Below, in pieces: positions 25,513 through 35,152 of a stretch of 37,955 bases of DNA. Each line of letters starts with the position of its first letter. Within the stretch, counting starts at the first letter, position 1. The position numbers were made by a program, and so were the translations under genes. Under the pieces are notes generated by a model, which searched no databases, was not told the DNA's origin, and saw only the letters and a program-made list of their open reading frames with translations. This DNA is from a bacterium (GTDB lineage Bacteria; Verrucomicrobiota; Verrucomicrobiia; Verrucomicrobiales; Akkermansiaceae), in assembly GCA_018222765.1 (NCBI GenBank), contig JAAEZT010000031.1, forward strand, positions 1 to 37,955. Direction: 5' to 3'.

Positions 25513-27021
25513 ATGTCATACGACTTTTCATCCTGGGCCTGGTATTTCTCATACATCGTCGTCCTCCTTGGCCTTGCCGGCTACGGTTGCTATCGCTGGT
25601 CGACACTCTATCTCTACTTCAAGCACGGCAAAAAACGCCCACAGCCTGATCGTGAATTCACCGCTGACGAAATGCCCCTCGTCACCGTTCAACTTCCCGT
25701 CTTCAACGAGATGCATGTGGTCGATCGCCTCCTTGATGCTGTCGCAGCCTTGGACTACCCTCAGGACAAACTTGAGATTCAAATCCTCGATGACTCGACC
25801 GACGAAACCACCGACATTTCCATGGCCGGAGCCGCCCGACTTCGTGGGAAAGGGTTCGACGCCGAGTGCATTCACCGCACCGACCGAACTGGCTTCAAGG
25901 CCGGCGCTCTCGAGAACGGCATGAAAATCGCCAAGGGAGAGTATATTCTCATCCTCGACGCTGACTTCGTTCCCAATCCCGACTTGCTTCAGGAAACGAT
26001 CCACCATTTCACCAACGACAAGATTGCTCTCGTGCAAACCCGCTGGGGGCACTTGAACCGCAATTACAACGCACTCACCCGCGTGCAGGCATTGTTTCTC
26101 GACGGACACCTTGAGCTCGAGCAGACCGCCCGCAACCGCTCCGGTCGCTTTTTCACTTTCAATGGAACCGGCGGGATCTGGCGTAAATCAGCCATTGAAG
26201 ACGCAGGTGGCTGGGAACATGACACCCTCACCGAGGACATGGACCTCAGCTATCGCGCCCAGCTCAAAGGTTGGAAATTCATTTTCCTTAAGGAGGTCGA
26301 AACTCCCGCCGAACTTCCCGTCGACATGGCCGGATTTAAGAACCAGCAACACCGCTGGACCAAGGGCTCCATTCAGTGCTGCAAGAAGTGCCTTCCCTCC
26401 ATCTGGAGAAGTAAATATCCTCTTGCTGTGAAGTTGGAGGCAACGGCCCACCTGACGTCCAATTTCGCTTATCTTCTTCTGATCGCTCTTTGCTTCCTGA
26501 TCTACCCAAAAAACCAGTGGGCTCCTGATCTCGGCACAATGGGACGCGTTCTTGTAGACTTCCCTATCTTCTTCTTCGCCTCAATCTCCGTCGTGGCCTT
26601 TTACACCGTCGCCCAAATCGCGATCAATCCGAAGACTTGGCTCAAAGAAATCTGCTACCTTCCACTCTTGCTTGCGCTTGGGATAGGAATGGCCGTCAAC
26701 AACGCCAAGGCCGTGATCGAAGCTATCGTGGGGCATGAAACCGGATTTGTCCGCACCCCCAAATATGGCATCGAAGGACAGAAGAAAATGGAGATCCGAA
26801 AGAGTCGCTATAAGGCCATCAAGAGCCTCACTCCGATCTTCGAACTCGTCTTCGGCTTCTTTTTCCTCTTTGTCGTGCTCGACGCCGCCATTGCGGGCAA
26901 TTGGCCTTCGGCAATCTTGCTTCTTCCATTCCCCGTTGGATTTTTCTATACTTCCCTCAGTTCTTTGAAACAGATGGTGAGCCTAGAGCAGTTCATGCCC
27001 GCATTTTTGAAAAAGGACTAA
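25513..27021 (+). CDS. Membrane glycosyltransferase family 2 (cellulose synthase-like)
   Basis: This 502-residue enzyme has an N-terminal membrane helix (about 10-26), a GT-A catalytic domain, and four C-terminal helices (about 310-500). Processive GT2 motifs are in order: DD (93-94, ILDDSTD), DAD (149-151), TED (240-242) and QQHRW (278-282). This pattern marks CESA/CslA-type beta-glycan synthases that use nucleotide sugars. No PilZ domain is present. The sugar made is unknown; a beta-mannan- or glucomannan-like product is possible because the sequence resembles CslA-type enzymes, which is inference. The L,D-transpeptidase gene follows after 20 bp. Confidence 0.92.
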   Translation: MSYDFSSWAWYFSYIVVLLGLAGYGCYRWSTLYLYFKHGKKRPQPDREFTADEMPLVTVQLPVFNEMHVVDRLLDAVAALDYPQDKLEIQILDDSTDETTDISMAGAARLRGKGFDAECIHRTDRTGFKAGALENGMKIAKGEYILILDADFVPNPDLLQETIHHFTNDKIALVQTRWGHLNRNYNALTRVQALFLDGHLELEQTARNRSGRFFTFNGTGGIWRKSAIEDAGGWEHDTLTEDMDLSYRAQLKGWKFIFLKEVETPAELPVDMAGFKNQQHRWTKGSIQCCKKCLPSIWRSKYPLAVKLEATAHLTSNFAYLLLIALCFLIYPKNQWAPDLGTMGRVLVDFPIFFFASISVVAFYTVAQIAINPKTWLKEICYLPLLLALGIGMAVNNAKAVIEAIVGHETGFVRTPKYGIEGQKKMEIRKSRYKAIKSLTPIFELVFGFFFLFVVLDAAIAGNWPSAILLLPFPVGFFYTSLSSLKQMVSLEQFMPAFLKKD

Positions 27022-27041
27022 CACACCTGCCTTTCTCAACC

Positions 27042-27659
27042 ATGCGTCACTTTCGCCTAATCACGTTCGCATCCCTGGTTCTTCTCCCCCTCCTCACTAC
27101 CAGCTGTGGGCCATCCTTTGATGAACGGAACAAGATGGTCGTGAGCGTTCGTGACCAGAAAATGCTTCTGGTTAACGATGGAAAACCCGTCAAAGCCTAC
27201 CCGGTATCAACCTCCAAATTTGGCTTGGGAAGTGGCCGCGGGACTCACCGGACACCTCTTGGCCGTCACGTTGTTGCCAAAAAGATTGGTGGTGGCGCCC
27301 GCTCTGGAACTGTATTTAGGAGCCGCCGTCCCACTGGCGACGTCGTTCGTCCAAACTCACCGGGACGCGACCCTATCGTAAGCAGAATCCTTTGGCTCAG
27401 CGGTCGTGAAAAACACAACCGAAACACTTTTAGTCGATGCGTCTACATTCACGGCACCGCCGCCGAGAGATACATCGGGCGTCCCGCATCTTATGGGTGT
27501 ATTCGCATGAAATCCCGCCATATCATCGATCTTTACGAACGCGTTGGGGTCGGTGCCGAAGTTCGCATCATCCGAGGTTCGCTCGACACTCTCCCCGCCG
27601 GCCGTAGTTACTATGCCCGCTGGGGCGGACGGGACAAGGCTACCGCCACGCGTTGGTAA
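27042..27659 (+). CDS. L,D-transpeptidase (YkuD) lipoprotein
   Basis: This is a 205-residue protein with a signal and a probable lipobox cysteine C22 (LLTTSC). The YkuD domain has the substrate-strand residues GTHRTPLG and the catalytic signature H137-G...S150-Y-G-C153-I-R-M. Such enzymes cross-link peptidoglycan or attach proteins to it through the active cysteine. The histidine two before the catalytic cysteine, usually SHGC, is tyrosine here (SYGC), a variant also seen in the family. The frame continues upstream, but the signal peptide fixes ATG 27042. It is probably in one transcript with the glycosyltransferase and overlaps the glnD start by 7 nt. Confidence 0.9.
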   Translation: MRHFRLITFASLVLLPLLTTSCGPSFDERNKMVVSVRDQKMLLVNDGKPVKAYPVSTSKFGLGSGRGTHRTPLGRHVVAKKIGGGARSGTVFRSRRPTGDVVRPNSPGRDPIVSRILWLSGREKHNRNTFSRCVYIHGTAAERYIGRPASYGCIRMKSRHIIDLYERVGVGAEVRIIRGSLDTLPAGRSYYARWGGRDKATATRW

Positions 27660-30400
27660 TTAATTATTCATCACCCTCCATTCGGACAGTGTCACTGGAT
27701 CTCGACCCCGTAGCATTGCGCGGGCTCTCTGAGCCCGAGCGTCTCTCCTTCATCAAAGAACAAATCACCCTGGAGAACGAAGACCTCCATCGGCGCCATC
27801 TTGCCGGCGAAGCTGGACTGGCTCATTCCGAAGCCCGTTCCATGGCCGCCGACGAGTTAATTGTCGCCCTTTTCAACACCTTTCTCCCGGACCCGGAAAA
27901 TCCACCCGCACTCGCCCTCGTGGCCAATGGCGGATACGGGAGAGGCCTAATGAATCCTGGTTCGGACATCGACCTCCTCTTTTTGGTCGATCGACCTGCG
28001 ACCAAGATTTCAGACGAGGCCAAGCAAATTGTTAAGGGTATTCAAATGATTATTTGGGACCTTGGATTCAAGTTCCTCCCCTCGACGCGCTCGGTTACTG
28101 AATGCATCGCCGAAGCCAAGATAGAACCGCAGTCCCGTACCGCCCTTCTTGATTCACGTCTCGTCGTCGGAGACCAAAAACTCTTTCGCAAACTCCGCGA
28201 CCGCTTCCGCAAGGACTGTATTGAAAAAGACAAGACCCGTTTTTTTGAAGAGCGCAGCCTCGATATCAACACCCGCCACGCCAAGTGGTCTCACACCGTT
28301 TTTCTTCAGGAACCCAACATCAAGGAAAGTCCAGGAACCCTCCGCGATTACCACAATCTCGATTGGATCATTGATGCCGAGGCTGGAACCCGCTCGATGA
28401 CCGAGCTTGTCCGGCAACGTATTCTCACCCGTCACGCCCGCCGGGAGCTCAAGGACGCCTTCAACTTCCTTCACCGCGTCCGCAACGCCCTTCACTACCA
28501 CGACAAAGGAAACGACATCCTCACCCTTCGTTTCCAGGGCATCATCGCCAACGAATTTGGCTACCCTCAAAAAACAATCCTCCGTCGTATCGAAGTGTTC
28601 ATGCGGGAGTATTACACTCACGCTCGCAGCGTGCACAACCACACCCGCTCGATCTTCGAGATCTTCGAACTCCAGCACAAAGAAGAGGGTCACACCAGCA
28701 TTCGCTCCCGTCTTACTTTCGGCCTCATCAAAAAGAAGCCCAAAACCCTGGACGATTACACCATTCAAAACGAACGGCTTTCAGCACGCCGAAAAAACAT
28801 TTTTGAAGAAAACCCCAATCGCCTCATCCGCCTCTTCGTCTACTGTCAAAAATATCAGGTCACGCCTTCTCCTTCCCTTCGCAAGCTCATCAAAAAAAGC
28901 TGGGACCTCATTGATCGCTCCTTCCGGGTCAGACGCGAAAACCGCGAGGCGTTCCGGGAGATTCTCGAACGCAAAGGGCAAGTTGCCAGCACCCTGCGCC
29001 TGATGCATCGATGTGGAGTCCTTGGGCGCTACCTCCCCGAATTCGGCGCCCTCGACTGCCTAGTCCAACACGAATTTTTTCACCGCTACACCGCCGACGA
29101 ACACACTCTTCGTTGCATTGACCAACTCGACGCTCTCGTCGAAAACGACGACCCGAAAATCTCTATCTACCGGGACATCATCGTCAAACATCCCGATCCC
29201 TACGCCCTCTATATCGCTCTGATTCTTCACGACACCGGACGCGCCGAAAACGTAAGGGAGCACATCGACGGCTCGGCCATACTGGCAGCCCGTCTCTGCA
29301 AACGCCTTCAGATCACCGGAGGCCGCCGTGCCCTTATCATGTTCCTGGTGGACCACCACCTGACACTCTGGCGTTTCGCCACCAAGAAAAACATCGACGA
29401 CCCCGAAGTCATTGAGGAATTCGCCGAACTCATGCGGGACAAACACCGCCTTGACGCCCTTCTCCTTTTTACCTTTGCCGACTCCAACGGAACCAACGAA
29501 GAAGCCTGGTCCCCGTGGAAGGAAAGCCTCATTCTCCAACTCTACAAAAACACCCGGAGCTTTTTAGTCGAAACAGAAACCAGCCGAATCAAACTTCACG
29601 CCGCTGAATTTGAAGAAGTCTGCGCCGAGGTGAAAGCCTCCCTCAAAGAAAAGTATCATGCCACTTTTGATGAGCATTGCTCGCTTATGCCCAAGCGCTA
29701 CTTTCGCTTCCGCAGCAAACGAAGCATCAATAAACACATTGTCGCACTCTGGCAATATATCGACCGACGCGCGCGACGGCCAAACACCGAGTTTGAATGC
29801 GCTGTTCAGTGGATCGAGCGAAAAAAGTTTGGCTACAGCGAACTCATCATCGCTACTCACGACAGCAAACGCCTCCTCGAAAAAATTTGCTGCACCCTCG
29901 CCTCTCATCAAATCAGCATTCTCTCCGCCGATGTCTATACCCGCCCCGACGGCATCGTCCTCGATCTCTTCAGAGTCTGCAACGAGGACCTCAAGGCAAT
30001 CGAAGACCGAAACATGCAGAAGGCCATCGTAAAAACACTCTACGACATCAGTGAGAACGAGGATTTTGATGCTGCAAAATACCTTCAAAAGAAGGTCAAT
30101 TTCCTGAAGCCGGAAACCGAGCAAGTTGTCAAATTCCCCGTCCGAGCTTGGGTCAGCAACCAACTCGACCCCCATTTTACGGTCATTGAAATTCAAGCGC
30201 TCGACCGGATTGGACTTCTTCACGACGTTCTAAAAACTGTCAATGACCACGGATTGCAAACCGTCCACTCACGAATCTGCACTGAGAAGGGTGCAGCCCT
30301 CGATTCCATCTTCGTCCAAACACTCAAAGGTCGCAAACTTGTCGACCCAGAAGCTATCAAGGGCCTGGAGGAATCGATCAGAAAGCTCTTGAGCGGTTAG
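27653..30400 (+). CDS. glnD: PII uridylyltransferase/uridylyl-removing enzyme (GlnD)
   Basis: This 915-residue bifunctional nitrogen sensor uridylylates and deuridylylates PII protein in response to glutamine. Domains in order are nucleotidyltransferase (GGYGRG...GSDIDLLFLVD near 93-113), helical and linker regions, HD domain (LHDTGRAENVREHIDG near 526), and two C-terminal ACT domains (ELIIATHDSKRLLEKIC near 730 and VIEIQALDRIGLLHDV near 845). All signature residues look intact. The start is uncertain: TTG 27653 overlaps the upstream stop by 7 nt, and GTG 27689 is an alternative. Neither has a clear ribosome binding site. No PII or amt gene is in the window. Confidence 0.93.
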   Translation: MVINYSSPSIRTVSLDLDPVALRGLSEPERLSFIKEQITLENEDLHRRHLAGEAGLAHSEARSMAADELIVALFNTFLPDPENPPALALVANGGYGRGLMNPGSDIDLLFLVDRPATKISDEAKQIVKGIQMIIWDLGFKFLPSTRSVTECIAEAKIEPQSRTALLDSRLVVGDQKLFRKLRDRFRKDCIEKDKTRFFEERSLDINTRHAKWSHTVFLQEPNIKESPGTLRDYHNLDWIIDAEAGTRSMTELVRQRILTRHARRELKDAFNFLHRVRNALHYHDKGNDILTLRFQGIIANEFGYPQKTILRRIEVFMREYYTHARSVHNHTRSIFEIFELQHKEEGHTSIRSRLTFGLIKKKPKTLDDYTIQNERLSARRKNIFEENPNRLIRLFVYCQKYQVTPSPSLRKLIKKSWDLIDRSFRVRRENREAFREILERKGQVASTLRLMHRCGVLGRYLPEFGALDCLVQHEFFHRYTADEHTLRCIDQLDALVENDDPKISIYRDIIVKHPDPYALYIALILHDTGRAENVREHIDGSAILAARLCKRLQITGGRRALIMFLVDHHLTLWRFATKKNIDDPEVIEEFAELMRDKHRLDALLLFTFADSNGTNEEAWSPWKESLILQLYKNTRSFLVETETSRIKLHAAEFEEVCAEVKASLKEKYHATFDEHCSLMPKRYFRFRSKRSINKHIVALWQYIDRRARRPNTEFECAVQWIERKKFGYSELIIATHDSKRLLEKICCTLASHQISILSADVYTRPDGIVLDLFRVCNEDLKAIEDRNMQKAIVKTLYDISENEDFDAAKYLQKKVNFLKPETEQVVKFPVRAWVSNQLDPHFTVIEIQALDRIGLLHDVLKTVNDHGLQTVHSRICTEKGAALDSIFVQTLKGRKLVDPEAIKGLEESIRKLLSG

Positions 30401-30402
30401 CC

Positions 30403-31077
30403 TTACTCTTCCATCGCCTTCAGAATATTGGCCTTGGCCTCCGCTGCAGCCGCATCTTCCGGGTGCTTTTTGAGAACTTTTTCGAAACAATCTAACGCCT
30501 CCTGCAGCTGCCCGGTTTCAGCCAAAACCATTCCGCATTCATAGCTCGCCAGAATCAAACCTGGCTCCAATGCCAACGCTTTATCGTAGGCTTCCAAAGC
30601 TTCTTCTTTTTTGTTCGAGAGTCGGAGAATTCTCCCCCGGGCATACCAGGCCGAAGCATCTTGCGGGGTCAATTCCACAGCCTTAGCCGAGGCTTCGACC
30701 GCATCCTTAGCATACCCGCCCTGCATCAACACCAAGGCGTAACTGACATACACCTCGGCTCGTTCCGGCTCTAATTCCAAGGCATCCTCGTAATGCGTAA
30801 TCGCCAAATCCGTCTTTCCCTGACCAATGGCATCGGCCGCCTTCATCACCAACTCATCCGCTTCGCTGAGCCCGAGTTCCTTAACCTTAGCCATGGCGTT
30901 TCCCGCCTTTTCGGTCTCACCAAGGGCATTGAGAATCACCGCATATAATTGCCAGCTCTGCACATCGTTGGGACCCTCGATCAAGGACGCTTCGATTGCT
31001 TTGAGAGCCTCGGGAAGTTGCCCGGACTGAACCGCATCAATCGCGGCGTTGTATAATTCAATTTTAGGCTCTGCCAT
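30403..31077 (-). CDS. TPR-repeat protein
   Basis: This 224-residue protein starts MAEPKIELYNAAIDAVQSG and consists of about six TPR units (for example DLAITHYEDALELEPERAEV, KKEEALEAYDKALALEPGL, QEALDCFEKVLKKHPEDA). It has no signal peptide and therefore probably acts in the cytoplasm as a protein-binding scaffold. The partner is unknown. Its stop lies 2 bp after the glnD stop, so the two converge. A longer frame to 31395 runs across the divergent polX start and is not used. Confidence 0.85.
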   Translation of the reverse strand: MAEPKIELYNAAIDAVQSGQLPEALKAIEASLIEGPNDVQSWQLYAVILNALGETEKAGNAMAKVKELGLSEADELVMKAADAIGQGKTDLAITHYEDALELEPERAEVYVSYALVLMQGGYAKDAVEASAKAVELTPQDASAWYARGRILRLSNKKEEALEAYDKALALEPGLILASYECGMVLAETGQLQEALDCFEKVLKKHPEDAAAAEAKANILKAMEE

Positions 31078-31161
31078 GACTCGCGAGAGAGCTATCAAAT
31101 CAAACCCGCCAAGCCGAGGCCTTAGTCTTGCAAATATGCCCGCTGGGAGCATCCTGCTGTC

Positions 31162-32904
31162 ATGGCAACAGTGACCCGTGAAACCTTGGTGGCGACTCTG
31201 GAAGAAATCGCCCTCCTGCTGGAACTCAAAGGAGCCAACCCTTTCAAAACCCGGGCCTATCGACAAGGTGCGGAAATCGTTCAAAATTTCGATGGCGACA
31301 TCGTCGAGTTGGCTGCCAATGACGAACTCAAAGGCATCAAGGGATTCGGCGCGGCCCTCCAACAAAAACTCCATGAACTGGCATCCACCGGTCAATTGGA
31401 ATACTACAACGATCTCAAAGCTGAGTTCCCGGAAACGCTCTTCGAACTCTTCGAGCTTCAGGGACTCGGCCCTAAAAAAATCAAAGCACTCTACGACAAG
31501 CTCAATGTCGATTCCATTGACGCCCTTAAAAAGGCCTGCGAATCAGGCAGCATCGCCGAACTCGCCGGCTTCGGCGCCAAGTCGGTGGAAAAAATTCTCT
31601 CCTCCATTGCCAATCGGGAAAAATTCGCGGACCGCTTTCGCCTTGGTGACGTCGCTCCACTCGCGGAAACCCTTTTGGATCGACTGCGTGACCACCCCAA
31701 AGTCTCCCGCTCGGCCATCGCGGGCTCCTACCGGCGTTCCAAAGAAACTCTTCACGACCTCGATTTCCTCGTTGCCACTTCAGAACCGGCAGAACTCACC
31801 GACTTCTTCGCCAACTTCCCCGAAGTCCATGAAGTGATTGCCAATGGCGACACCAAGGCTTCGATTCGGCTCGAAAACGGTTTACAATGCGACCTCCGCG
31901 CCGTGAGCAACGATCATTTCCCCTTCGCCTTGCAATACTTTAGCGGCAGCAAGGAACACAATGTCGCCCTCCGCGCCCTTGCGCTCAAACAAGGACTCTC
32001 GCTCAACGAATACGACTTCACCCCAAGCGACGAAACGACCGTTCCTGAAGTTCACGAAGAAAAAGACATCTACGCTGCACTCGGCTTGCAATGGGTCCCA
32101 CCCGAGCTCCGGGAAAACCGAGGAGAGATCGAAGCCGCCGACAAAGGGAAACTTCCGGAACTTATCGAACTCGAAAACCTCCGCGGCACTTTCCATAATC
32201 ACACTATCGCTTCAGACGGGAAAAACACCCTCGCCGAAATGGCGCAAGCCGCCCGTGAACATGGTTTGCAATACCTCGGAATCGCAGACCACTCGAAAGC
32301 CTCCTTTCAAGCCAACGGCCTCGACGAGGAACGCCTCCTGAGTCAAACCAGAGAAATCAAATCCTTCAACGAGAACTCGGATGACTTCACCCTTCTGGCC
32401 GGCACCGAGGTCGACATCCTCAAAGATGGCTCGCTCGACTTCAGCGATGAAATCCTCAGCCAACTCGACTATTGTGTCGCATCCGTTCACAATGCCTTCA
32501 CCCTCGATGGAGAAACCATGACCAAGCGCCTTATTTGCGCCATGGAAAATGAACACGTTACCATGCTTGGTCACCTCACCGGAAGGCTCCTTCTCAAGCG
32601 CGATCCCTATCAGGTGAATATCGAAAAGATCATCGATTGTGCCGCTGAAACCCGCACCGTCATCGAACTCAACTGCAACCCTTGGAGGCTCGATATGGAT
32701 TGGCGCTGGTGGCACAAAGCCAGGGACAAAGGGGTGCTTTGCTCGATCAACCCTGATGCCCACGCCACTGAGCAACTTCAATTTTTAGCCTACGGAGTTC
32801 GCTTGGCCCGAAAAGGATGGTTGCGACGCCAGGACGTCGTAAACTGCCGCCCCATCAACGAAATCCTGAAGTGGCTCTCGCTCCCCAAGGACAGACGATC
32901 ATGA
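31162..32904 (+). CDS. polX: DNA polymerase/3'-5' exonuclease PolX
   Basis: This 580-residue family X polymerase joins a helix-hairpin-helix domain (about 60-145), a nucleotidyltransferase palm ([18 protein letters not shown] near 190, with aspartates of DLD and a third in CDLRAV) and a C-terminal PHP exonuclease. PHP metal ligands are visible: HNH in [12 protein letters not shown] (near 342), ADHS, EVDIL, SVHN, HLTGR and NPDAH. It fills short gaps in base-excision repair. The HhH motif [10 protein letters not shown] is intact. Its TGA stop overlaps the lipB ATG (ATGA at 32901-32904), so the two are translationally coupled. Confidence 0.94.
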   Translation: MATVTRETLVATLEEIALLLELKGANPFKTRAYRQGAEIVQNFDGDIVELAANDELKGIKGFGAALQQKLHELASTGQLEYYNDLKAEFPETLFELFELQGLGPKKIKALYDKLNVDSIDALKKACESGSIAELAGFGAKSVEKILSSIANREKFADRFRLGDVAPLAETLLDRLRDHPKVSRSAIAGSYRRSKETLHDLDFLVATSEPAELTDFFANFPEVHEVIANGDTKASIRLENGLQCDLRAVSNDHFPFALQYFSGSKEHNVALRALALKQGLSLNEYDFTPSDETTVPEVHEEKDIYAALGLQWVPPELRENRGEIEAADKGKLPELIELENLRGTFHNHTIASDGKNTLAEMAQAAREHGLQYLGIADHSKASFQANGLDEERLLSQTREIKSFNENSDDFTLLAGTEVDILKDGSLDFSDEILSQLDYCVASVHNAFTLDGETMTKRLICAMENEHVTMLGHLTGRLLLKRDPYQVNIEKIIDCAAETRTVIELNCNPWRLDMDWRWWHKARDKGVLCSINPDAHATEQLQFLAYGVRLARKGWLRRQDVVNCRPINEILKWLSLPKDRRS

Positions 32905-33539
32905 CACTCGCTCTACGTGACCTCGGAGATGCTCGGGATTTTGAGAAAACCTGGCACCTTCAGGAATCTCTGGTTCAGCAACGGCGCGAGGGAGTAATCT
33001 CCGATACCCTACTGCTCTTGGAACACTCTCCCGTTTACACCATCGGACGCACCAAAGATCAAAGCAGTCTCCGCGACACCTCACACCTCCCGCATCCAAT
33101 CGTTGAAATCAATCGTGGAGGGCAAGGTACTTATCACGGACCGGGACAACTGGTTGGATACGCCATTCTCGATCTCAATGAATCCAAACGCGACCTCCAC
33201 CTCCACTTGCGAAATCTCGAGGAAGCTCTCATTCAAACCTTGGCAGACTACCACATTCAAGCGCATCGACGTGATGGCCTGACTGGAGTCTGGGTAGAAG
33301 ATCGCAAAATCGCCTCACTCGGAGTAGGGGTGCGCCAATGGATCACCCTTCATGGATTTGCCCTCAATGTCCAAAGCTCATCGCTTCCACCGTTCCAATA
33401 CATCACCCCCTGTGGATTGGACGGGGTTTCGATGACTTGCGCGGAGAAGGAAGCGGATCGACCGATTTCCATGGCTGAAATCAAACCCCTCGTCTTTACC
33501 CACCTCCAAGATACTCTCTCGAAAGAGTGGAAGGACTAA
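32901..33539 (+). CDS. lipB: Lipoyl(octanoyl) transferase
   Basis: This 212-residue enzyme moves octanoate from acyl carrier protein to lipoyl domains, the step before LipA. It has the family block RGGQGTYHGPGQLVGY (72-87), the catalytic lysine K136 (DRKIASLGV) and the catalytic cysteine C171 (TPCGLDGV). It starts at MTLALRDLG, overlapping the polX stop by 4 nt, which implies translational coupling of lipoate and repair genes. lipA is 24 kb away in this window. It converges on the gene at 33557 with a 17-bp gap. Confidence 0.95.
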   Translation: MTLALRDLGDARDFEKTWHLQESLVQQRREGVISDTLLLLEHSPVYTIGRTKDQSSLRDTSHLPHPIVEINRGGQGTYHGPGQLVGYAILDLNESKRDLHLHLRNLEEALIQTLADYHIQAHRRDGLTGVWVEDRKIASLGVGVRQWITLHGFALNVQSSSLPPFQYITPCGLDGVSMTCAEKEADRPISMAEIKPLVFTHLQDTLSKEWKD

Positions 33540-33556
33540 ATCAGCTCCTCGCCTCT

Positions 33557-35152
33557 TTATTCACTTTTTTCAGATTCAAGCATCTTTTTCCACGTATCAT
33601 CCAAAGAGGGAAGTTTCTCTTCCTCACTTGCCTCCAGAGAACCTACAAGTCCGATAACTTTTCTAAAGGTATCATCAGGCTCCTCCAGAGTCCCCTTAAG
33701 TTCAAAAACGACAGTGTGATATGCCTTTACATCCTCGCCAGCAAAAGCCGGCAGACTTTTCACTTTTGGATAGGAGCTAATCAACCCGTTGTTAATCGAA
33801 AGCCTCATCTGCCCCCCGATTCTTCCTGACTTTGAGATGAGGATGTTTCCTTTAAGGACCAAAATATCTTTCTGGGACAACTTCAGATTCTCGATGGATA
33901 CCCCGCGGGAATTCGCACGAAAAGTTCCCCCAATATCATTATCAAAAACAACATCCGTATACAGCTCCCGGGAAAACATCTTCTCCAGATTGATCAAAAA
34001 CGGGAACTTATGAAGTTGCAGCCGAAAGGCTTTGAAGCCGATAGCTACCTCATCGTAACTTGTCTCTCCGAAAGTGTAGTCAACAGTTCCTGATGCCTCT
34101 CCGACCGGCCCGGACATTAATGTTCCCATGTGCTTGCCAAACAGGTGTTCCATCGGAAACCCAGAGGTTGATAGATCCATTTGCATCTTTTCCCCCACCG
34201 TCAGCGGAACCATTCCACTCAGCTTAATCGTAGACGAAATCCCACCCCGACCAGCCCCCGGCTCGTTGAGAATCAAGGTCTCCATATTCACCTGGTCTTT
34301 CGAAAATTTAAAAACGCCATTGTTGATCGGGAGATCATCCCAACCATTCAATGTGAGCATACCTTGATCCACACTCAGACGAAAACCGGTTCCGTTAATG
34401 TAGCGAAAACTGCTGTCTGTTCCCTTGACCGAAAACTGACTCGCTTTCCCGAAAGAAATATCCAAGGCGTCGCAATAGTAGCCATGAAAGTCAAAGGGGA
34501 AATCAGGCTCTTCCAAATCTTGCCCTACAATCCCATTCTCCGTGGGCAATTGAAAATTCAACACTCCGACCTTTCCACCCAGTTCACGCCCCCCCAAACG
34601 GGCCCACAAAAAACTTGTCAGATTAGCATGCCCCGAAAGATTCCGCATTGTTAAATCCTTGAGAAAGGACTGCTCCGGCCACTGGAACGACGCATTGCTA
34701 ATGGAAATATTTCCCGGCATTAATTTGAGTCCCTTGAGTTCAACCTCCGCGCCAGTCCATGATGAGGCCCGTTCTTCGACTTTTCCCCGGTAGGCTTTAC
34801 TATTGTATCCCACAATCGTAAAGAGGGCTCCGAGCACGGCGAAGAGAACCAAGGAAACACAAATCACCAACTTCCAGAGAAAACGCTTTTTCTTTTTTTC
34901 GGGAGTGGTCGGTTTGGACTTGGTCTTTTCCGGTTGATCCGACCGTCTTTTGCGGCGCTTTACCCGATGAACAACGCTCCCATCCGCCCGCGTAACCACC
35001 TCGCTAGTCGACTCTCGTTCCCTCTCTCCATCCCGGAGAGCTTTCATCATCTCATCGAGGGTATAACTGTCCTTCTCAGAGTCTGATGACACCGGAGAAT
35101 TGGCAGATTCGGCCTTCGGTTGCTTCGACCGTGGAGGCAGGGATGAACTCAT
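33557..35152 (-). CDS. Membrane-anchored AsmA-like protein, secretin-coupled
   Basis: This is a 531-residue protein with a long charged cytoplasmic start (about 1-90, rich in Lys, Arg, Ser and Glu), one membrane helix (about 91-115), and a periplasmic beta-rich part. The repeated 'l.L....G.l.l......g' strands and the C-terminal GGQMRLSINNGLI segment recall AsmA/DUF748-type proteins. Its ATG overlaps the secretin stop by one base (TAATG), so the two are translationally coupled and probably act together in the envelope. In Akkermansia the secretin homologue lies in a pilus operon with assigned partners; I do not recognise this gene as one of them. Confidence 0.7.
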   Translation of the reverse strand: MSSSLPPRSKQPKAESANSPVSSDSEKDSYTLDEMMKALRDGERERESTSEVVTRADGSVVHRVKRRKRRSDQPEKTKSKPTTPEKKKKRFLWKLVICVSLVLFAVLGALFTIVGYNSKAYRGKVEERASSWTGAEVELKGLKLMPGNISISNASFQWPEQSFLKDLTMRNLSGHANLTSFLWARLGGRELGGKVGVLNFQLPTENGIVGQDLEEPDFPFDFHGYYCDALDISFGKASQFSVKGTDSSFRYINGTGFRLSVDQGMLTLNGWDDLPINNGVFKFSKDQVNMETLILNEPGAGRGGISSTIKLSGMVPLTVGEKMQMDLSTSGFPMEHLFGKHMGTLMSGPVGEASGTVDYTFGETSYDEVAIGFKAFRLQLHKFPFLINLEKMFSRELYTDVVFDNDIGGTFRANSRGVSIENLKLSQKDILVLKGNILISKSGRIGGQMRLSINNGLISSYPKVKSLPAFAGEDVKAYHTVVFELKGTLEEPDDTFRKVIGLVGSLEASEEEKLPSLDDTWKKMLESEKSE